From Candidatus Neptunochlamydia vexilliferae (GTDB lineage: Bacteria > Chlamydiota > Chlamydiia > Chlamydiales > Simkaniaceae), in NCBI RefSeq assembly GCF_015356785.1, contig NZ_JAAEJV010000019.1:1-34803 (forward strand): a stretch of DNA of 34,803 nucleotides, read 5' to 3'. This document shows positions 31,660 to 34,803 of this stretch, one piece after another. The translations under genes were made by a program, and so were the position numbers. Every line of letters starts with the position of its first letter. The stretch's first letter is position 1. The notes under the pieces were generated by a model. The model was not told the origin of the DNA. It saw nothing but the letters and a program-made list of their open reading frames with translations, and ran no database searches.

Positions 31660-32316
31660 ATGGCAGATAATTTTCCCGAAAAAATCGGCAGCACTTCTAA
31701 TATAGACCCCGCAAAGGGGATCCAGCCTGGAGATAAGCATCTCCCCCAGCCGACCGAATCTTTCGAATCCTACATGAAAGAAAGTGGTCCAGAGGGTTCT
31801 GGCGACGCAAAAACCGAAGGGCCAACTCCCTTTGACCTCGCGGCGCAAGGAAAACCGGTCCAGCCAGGGGCGGGCCCGACCCACGAAACCATTGCCGCGC
31901 AGATGAACAGCAACTCCTCGGTCCTTGGCGATCTTCAAACCCAGCTCACGAATAAAGACCTCAAACTCCGGCAATCGCAAAAATATCTTCTCCGGAATAA
32001 GCTCAGCAGCGCCAACCAAAACATCCGAACAGCGGCCAAGAAAACGGGCGCCGAAACCGGCCCTCCCGTTGCAAAGTTTTCGCGGCAAAGTCCCGTCAAC
32101 AAGTTCTTAGGGCTTGTGACCGACTCCCAAACGCAACTTGCCGAGGCACAGTCCCGCATAAACAAACTCAACATGAGTGGAAAATCGCTCAACCCTGGAG
32201 AGATGCTCACTATTCAGGTGAAGCTTGCCAAAGCGCAGCAAGAACTCGAGTACTCTTCGGTTCTCTTAAGCACGGCAACAAGCGACATCAAAACCCTCTT
32301 CAACATCCAGCTCTAA
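31660..32316 (+). CDS. Type III secretion cluster protein, CT668-like, possible inner rod (SctI)
   Basis: The first 90 residues of this 218-residue protein are polar, Gly/Pro-rich and probably disordered (IDPAKGIQPGDKHLPQPTE). The rest is helical. The last 30 residues, MLTIQVKLAKAQQELEYSS and then IKTLFNIQL, follow the pattern of inner-rod proteins of the SctI/YscI/PrgJ type, whose C-terminal helices end near a final '.L...Q'. Position after cdsG matches CT668 of Chlamydia. In that genus the ATPase gene (CT669) comes next. Here the convergent F-box gene follows with a three- to four-base overlap. The rod assignment is inference and the CT668 orthology is moderately sure. Confidence 0.65.
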   Translation: MADNFPEKIGSTSNIDPAKGIQPGDKHLPQPTESFESYMKESGPEGSGDAKTEGPTPFDLAAQGKPVQPGAGPTHETIAAQMNSNSSVLGDLQTQLTNKDLKLRQSQKYLLRNKLSSANQNIRTAAKKTGAETGPPVAKFSRQSPVNKFLGLVTDSQTQLAEAQSRINKLNMSGKSLNPGEMLTIQVKLAKAQQELEYSSVLLSTATSDIKTLFNIQL

Positions 32317-33560
32317 TTATTGTTGTTATTGCATGTCTTTTGCTTTTTTCTGGCTCTTTCCCCAGAATCCAGTTTTTTAATCCTTTTCTCTAACTCCGCC
32401 TGCTGACCTGCAAAAGAGTTCACCAGCTTGAGGCATCTTTCATAGCGAAGGTTTGCCTGAACCATCCCCTTTTCAAGCACAGCGATTTTTCGATCTTTTT
32501 TTTCATTTTCTTTTTTTAAATCCCCAACTTCTTGCAAAAGATACTCACTCTTCTTCCATAGCATGGTAATCGTGAGCTGCTGCCTTTGCTCAGCGGTCAA
32601 AGAGTCCTTATCTTTTGCCACTTCCAGAAGAAAATCGGACGAAAGAACGATCTCTTTTAGCTCCTGATGAGTTGGCTTCTGCTTGTTTGGGTTATTTCCT
32701 ATTGCTGACATGAAAATTTCCTTCTGTTTAATCCTTTTCTCTAACTGCTGCCATATCTTCCGGACGCCAACAACACCATGAGGCTGATAGGCCCAGCGGG
32801 AGGAGGTGACAGTCAGTCCCCCAGCGGCGAAGCCGCCAATGGCCACAGGCTCTCTATTGATTGTTACCCACGCTTGGCATCGGGTATATGTCCATGGGTC
32901 ATTGTTCAGTAGCCTCTTTTTTGTCTCTTTCTCGTGGATTAAAAGGGCTGCTGTGACCTCTAATGCCTTCGGGAGACTATACCCTTGGGAGACATAGGCG
33001 CTCATGATCTTTTTTTGCTCATCGTAGGTTTTGTCTCGGCTTCCTTCCAAGATGTTTTTGCTGATGAGGACCCAGGTGGCCTTTCCTAGCTTTTGGCCTC
33101 CGAGCTCATTTTTTACATAATCTTTATAATATCCGTATTTAAAAAGGGTGTTTAGCCCATTGAGCGAAATAGTCACCCCATCGACAACCTCGGGGATCCA
33201 GACGAGGATGTGGGTATCGCGCACCTTGCCGCTATACCCTTCGACTTTGAAGGGAGTGGGAGCACTAAGAATTTTGTTGATATTAGGGGGGAGCGGTTTT
33301 TCTATCCCCTCGACTTTCTTAAAGTGCTTTTTCCACTCTCTCTTACCTAAGCAAAAATCTCTCACACTTTTAAGACTTTTATCCTCTCCTACATTTTTCC
33401 AGCTTTTGCAGGTAATCATCGCTGCGACTTGATCCATAGGGCCAAGTTTTTTAAAGATCGCTAATACAATCTCATACGGAAGCTTTGCAAAGTCTGCTTT
33501 CCCTGGCTGAAAACCCTCGTATTTTATGCTTACTTTGTTAATGTCGCTTGTTGCGCTCAT
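32313..33560 (-). CDS. F-box domain protein, putative type III effector
   Basis: This 415-residue protein has a clear N-terminal F-box at 24-57 (FAKLPYEIVLAIFKKLGPMD, then QVAAMITCKSWKNV), the eukaryotic motif that binds Skp1 in SCF ubiquitin ligases. A central domain (about 95-285) has conserved-looking blocks ILVWIPEVVDGVTISLNGL, LGKATWVLISKNILEGSR, DPWTYTRCQAWV and PVAIGGFAAGG, also found in the decayed copy at 33722-34102. The C-terminal 90 residues form a coiled coil (LKKENEKKDRKIAVLEKG), followed by ERARKKQKTC, a basic cluster resembling a nuclear localisation signal, and five Asn. An AAGGAG ribosome binding site precedes ATG 33560. It sits tail to tail with the secretion genes. Manipulation of host ubiquitination is inference from the domain and the context. 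Confidence 0.8.
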   Translation of the reverse strand: MSATSDINKVSIKYEGFQPGKADFAKLPYEIVLAIFKKLGPMDQVAAMITCKSWKNVGEDKSLKSVRDFCLGKREWKKHFKKVEGIEKPLPPNINKILSAPTPFKVEGYSGKVRDTHILVWIPEVVDGVTISLNGLNTLFKYGYYKDYVKNELGGQKLGKATWVLISKNILEGSRDKTYDEQKKIMSAYVSQGYSLPKALEVTAALLIHEKETKKRLLNNDPWTYTRCQAWVTINREPVAIGGFAAGGLTVTSSRWAYQPHGVVGVRKIWQQLEKRIKQKEIFMSAIGNNPNKQKPTHQELKEIVLSSDFLLEVAKDKDSLTAEQRQQLTITMLWKKSEYLLQEVGDLKKENEKKDRKIAVLEKGMVQANLRYERCLKLVNSFAGQQAELEKRIKKLDSGERARKKQKTCNNNNN

Positions 33561-33721
33561 TTTTTACTTCTCCTTGTTCACAGGCCTTTGATTATTATTC
33601 AGACTCTCTTTTTGTTAAATCATTTACCCCCTCTCAAAAAAAGTCGCGCCAGCGCCTAGGAGCTTTGCTTCGCACGCTCCCCGGCGTCAGAAGGCCCCTT
33701 GCCCCTTCGGGGCCCCAAAGG

Positions 33722-34102
33722 TCAAGCGCCAAGCTTCCGGGCGCCAACAACACCGAAAGACACGTTGGCAGCCCGATGGTAGTAGTACACATGCCGGCCC
33801 CCAGCGGCAAAGCCGCCAATGGCCACAGGCCATCGATTGTTATCCACGCTCTCTTGGCATCGGGTATATGTCCATGGGTCATCCGGTCAGCAGCCTCTTT
33901 TTGGTCTCTTTCTCGTGGATTAAGGAGCTGCTGTGACCTCTAAAGCTTTCGGTAGGGTATATCCTTGGGAGGCATAGGCGCTCATGATCTTTTTCTGCTC
34001 ATCGTAGGTTTTGCTTCGGCTCCCTTCCAACATGTTTTTGCTGATGAGGACCCAGGTGGCCTTCCCTAGCTTTTGGCTTCCAAGCTCGTTTTTTATATCA
34101 TT
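33722..34102 (-). pseudogene. Truncated, frameshifted relative of the F-box gene
   Basis: The minus strand encodes, in order, DIKNELGSQKLGKATWVLIS, KTYDEQKKIMSAYASQGYTL, then LIHEKETKKRLL in another frame, then DDPWTYTRCQESVDNNRWPV and AIGGFAAGGRHVYYYHRAAN. It ends GVVGARKLGA with a TGA at 33722-33724. Compared with the intact neighbour there is a one-base deletion (near 33931) followed by a one-base insertion (near 33880). The F-box half is missing, and similarity stops near 34102. It ends soon after GVVG.RK, whereas the intact gene continues for about 130 residues with a coiled coil. Confidence 0.8.
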
Positions 34103-34135
34103 ATCTTGGAATTTAATGGATTAGGAGATTTCGTG

Positions 34136-34468
34136 TTAGCACTCTTGCACATTCTGACCATCATCATCAAGCGGCTTCTCATGATGCCTGGTGATAGGGA
34201 TAATATTAGGGCGGGTCATTTGAATCATCTGTCCCTCAATATTGCTGACCTTAGAATATACTTGGTGTACGTCTTTTTCAACCGCATCGATCTTTTTGTC
34301 GAGGTCCTTGATTTCACTTTTAAGTTCTTTTTTAGCTTTGTCGACAACATTTTCGATTTTATTATTAAGCTCTTTTCTCAGGCCATCTAATCGATTCATC
34401 ATGTAAGCAAAAGCTCCTCCAAATGCGGCGAGGATTGCTAGAACTTCGGGCCAATTTATTGAAGACAT
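34136..34468 (-). CDS. Small membrane-anchored coiled-coil protein
   Basis: This 110-residue protein has an N-terminal membrane segment (residues 7-24, PEVLAILAAFGGAFAYMM), followed by about 60 residues of heptad-like charged helix (KELNNKIENVVDKAKKELKS, DLDKKIDAVEKDVHQVYSKV) and a short polar tail. The family is not recognised; phage holins, DUF1640-like proteins and small stalk proteins have comparable layouts. It is well equipped for expression, with a promoter with exact 17-base spacing at 34503-34531 and an AAGGAG ribosome binding site 13 bases before ATG 34468. It sits among decayed sequence, between the F-box pseudogene and an IS110 remnant. Confidence 0.6.
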   Translation of the reverse strand: MSSINWPEVLAILAAFGGAFAYMMNRLDGLRKELNNKIENVVDKAKKELKSEIKDLDKKIDAVEKDVHQVYSKVSNIEGQMIQMTRPNIIPITRHHEKPLDDDGQNVQEC

Positions 34469-34502
34469 GGTGTCTGATTACTCCTTAATATTTCCTTATC
34501 CT

Positions 34503-34531
34503 ATTATAATTAACGAGATCAGGAAAATCAA
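34503..34531 (-). promoter_or_regulatory. Promoter of the small coiled-coil gene
   Basis: Read on the minus strand, -35 TTGATT (34526-34531), a 17-base spacer and a perfect -10 TATAAT (34503-34508) are seen. The expected start of transcription is about 28 bases before ATG 34468. Confidence 0.65.
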
Positions 34532-34572
34532 TAGATTTCTTTAGTAATACATCTGATATCGTAACTATTCAG

Positions 34573-34728
34573 ATGCTAGACGAGGCGGGTTTGGAGGTCC
34601 TACTCGTTAATCCACGATTTTTTAAAAGTGTTCCAGGTCGTAAAACAGACGTACAAGACTGCCGGTGGATTCAGCAACTGCACTCCTATGGCCTTTTGAG
34701 AGGAGATAAAGCAACACTTTTTCTGTAA
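34573..34728 (+). pseudogene. IS110-family transposase remnant
   Basis: A 51-codon frame encodes MLDEAGLEVLLVNPRFFKSV, then PGRKTDVQDCRWIQQLHSYG and LLRG. This is the well-conserved N-terminal DEDD-domain segment of IS110/IS1111 transposases (VNP..K..PGRKTDV.D..W...L...GLLR). The usual continuation is replaced by DKATLFL and a stop, and the upstream part is also lost. It is thus a short relic of a protein of 300 residues or more. It marks past insertion beside the F-box locus. Confidence 0.8.
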
Positions 34729-34803
34729 ATTCGATCATTTCTTCTTTTCTCATTCTATTTCAATTGTTTAAATCTCTTTTAATAGAGGTTCCATATCTAA
34801 ATA
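34729..34803. other. Short non-coding end of the window
   Basis: The segment is A/T-rich with no supported gene or structure. Confidence 0.4.

Noticed and set aside
33634-33882. Minus-strand frame of 82 codons in the G/C-rich patch
   Set aside because: The frame that matches the F-box family (WTYTRCQ...AIGGFAAGG) is a different one, so this is an out-of-frame shadow of the pseudogene.

Overview
The window looks like a chromosomal segment from an environmental (probably amoeba- or protist-associated) member of the Chlamydiales. Three blocks of gene order known from Chlamydia support this: (i) rluD, kdsA, a small LptC-like gene and lptB (the CT653-CT658 neighbourhood); (ii) clpX, clpP, tig, a SNF2 helicase, mreB and pckA (the CT705-CT710 neighbourhood); and (iii) the type III secretion genes scc4, cdsD, cdsE, cdsF, cdsG and a CT668-like gene (CT663-CT668). 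The blocks are joined differently from Chlamydia. They carry extra genes, insertion-sequence remnants, MITE-like elements and F-box proteins. Synteny was judged from memory of gene order, not from an alignment.

Layout. 1-0.7 kb: the end of an IS200/IS605 transposase and a small membrane ORF. 0.7-3.4 kb (minus strand): recX, hemA and a bactofilin-like membrane protein. 3.4-5.5 kb (plus): a decayed small gene behind a good promoter, a small hypothetical, an RluD-type pseudouridine synthase with a 96-bp repeat inside its reading frame, a KhpA-like KH protein and a terminator. 5.5-8.6 kb: a MITE-like element, a large DHH-type phosphoesterase-like protein (minus) and tRNA-Arg. 8.6-10.7 kb: kdsA, an lptC-like gene and lptB, translationally coupled (Kdo synthesis and LPS export), meeting a convergent family 9 glycosyltransferase. 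11.8-13.4 kb: an unknown coiled-coil/membrane protein, ndk, a second MITE-like element and an orphan reading-frame fragment. 13.4-21.5 kb (minus): SNF2 helicase, an AAA-ATPase/PD-(D/E)XK gene, mreB and pckA. 21.6-26.3 kb (plus): an F-box-like, poly-Ser-tailed membrane protein, tRNA-Gly, tig, clpP and clpX. 26.3-28.2 kb (minus): two unknown proteins. 28.4-32.3 kb (plus): the type III secretion cluster. 32.3-34.8 kb: an F-box protein (minus), a decayed partial copy of it, a small coiled-coil membrane protein and an IS110 remnant.

The most interesting signals are these. A palindromic repeat family has one copy that adds exactly 32 codons in frame to rluD, which recalls Rickettsia palindromic elements, while a longer palindromic copy lies just upstream of the type III secretion cluster. 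An F-box protein with a terminal basic cluster, plus a frameshifted relative, lies directly beside the secretion genes. A large DHH protein has its two metal-binding halves separated by about 350 residues. A trigger factor ends in a histone-H1-like Lys/Ala/Pro tail.
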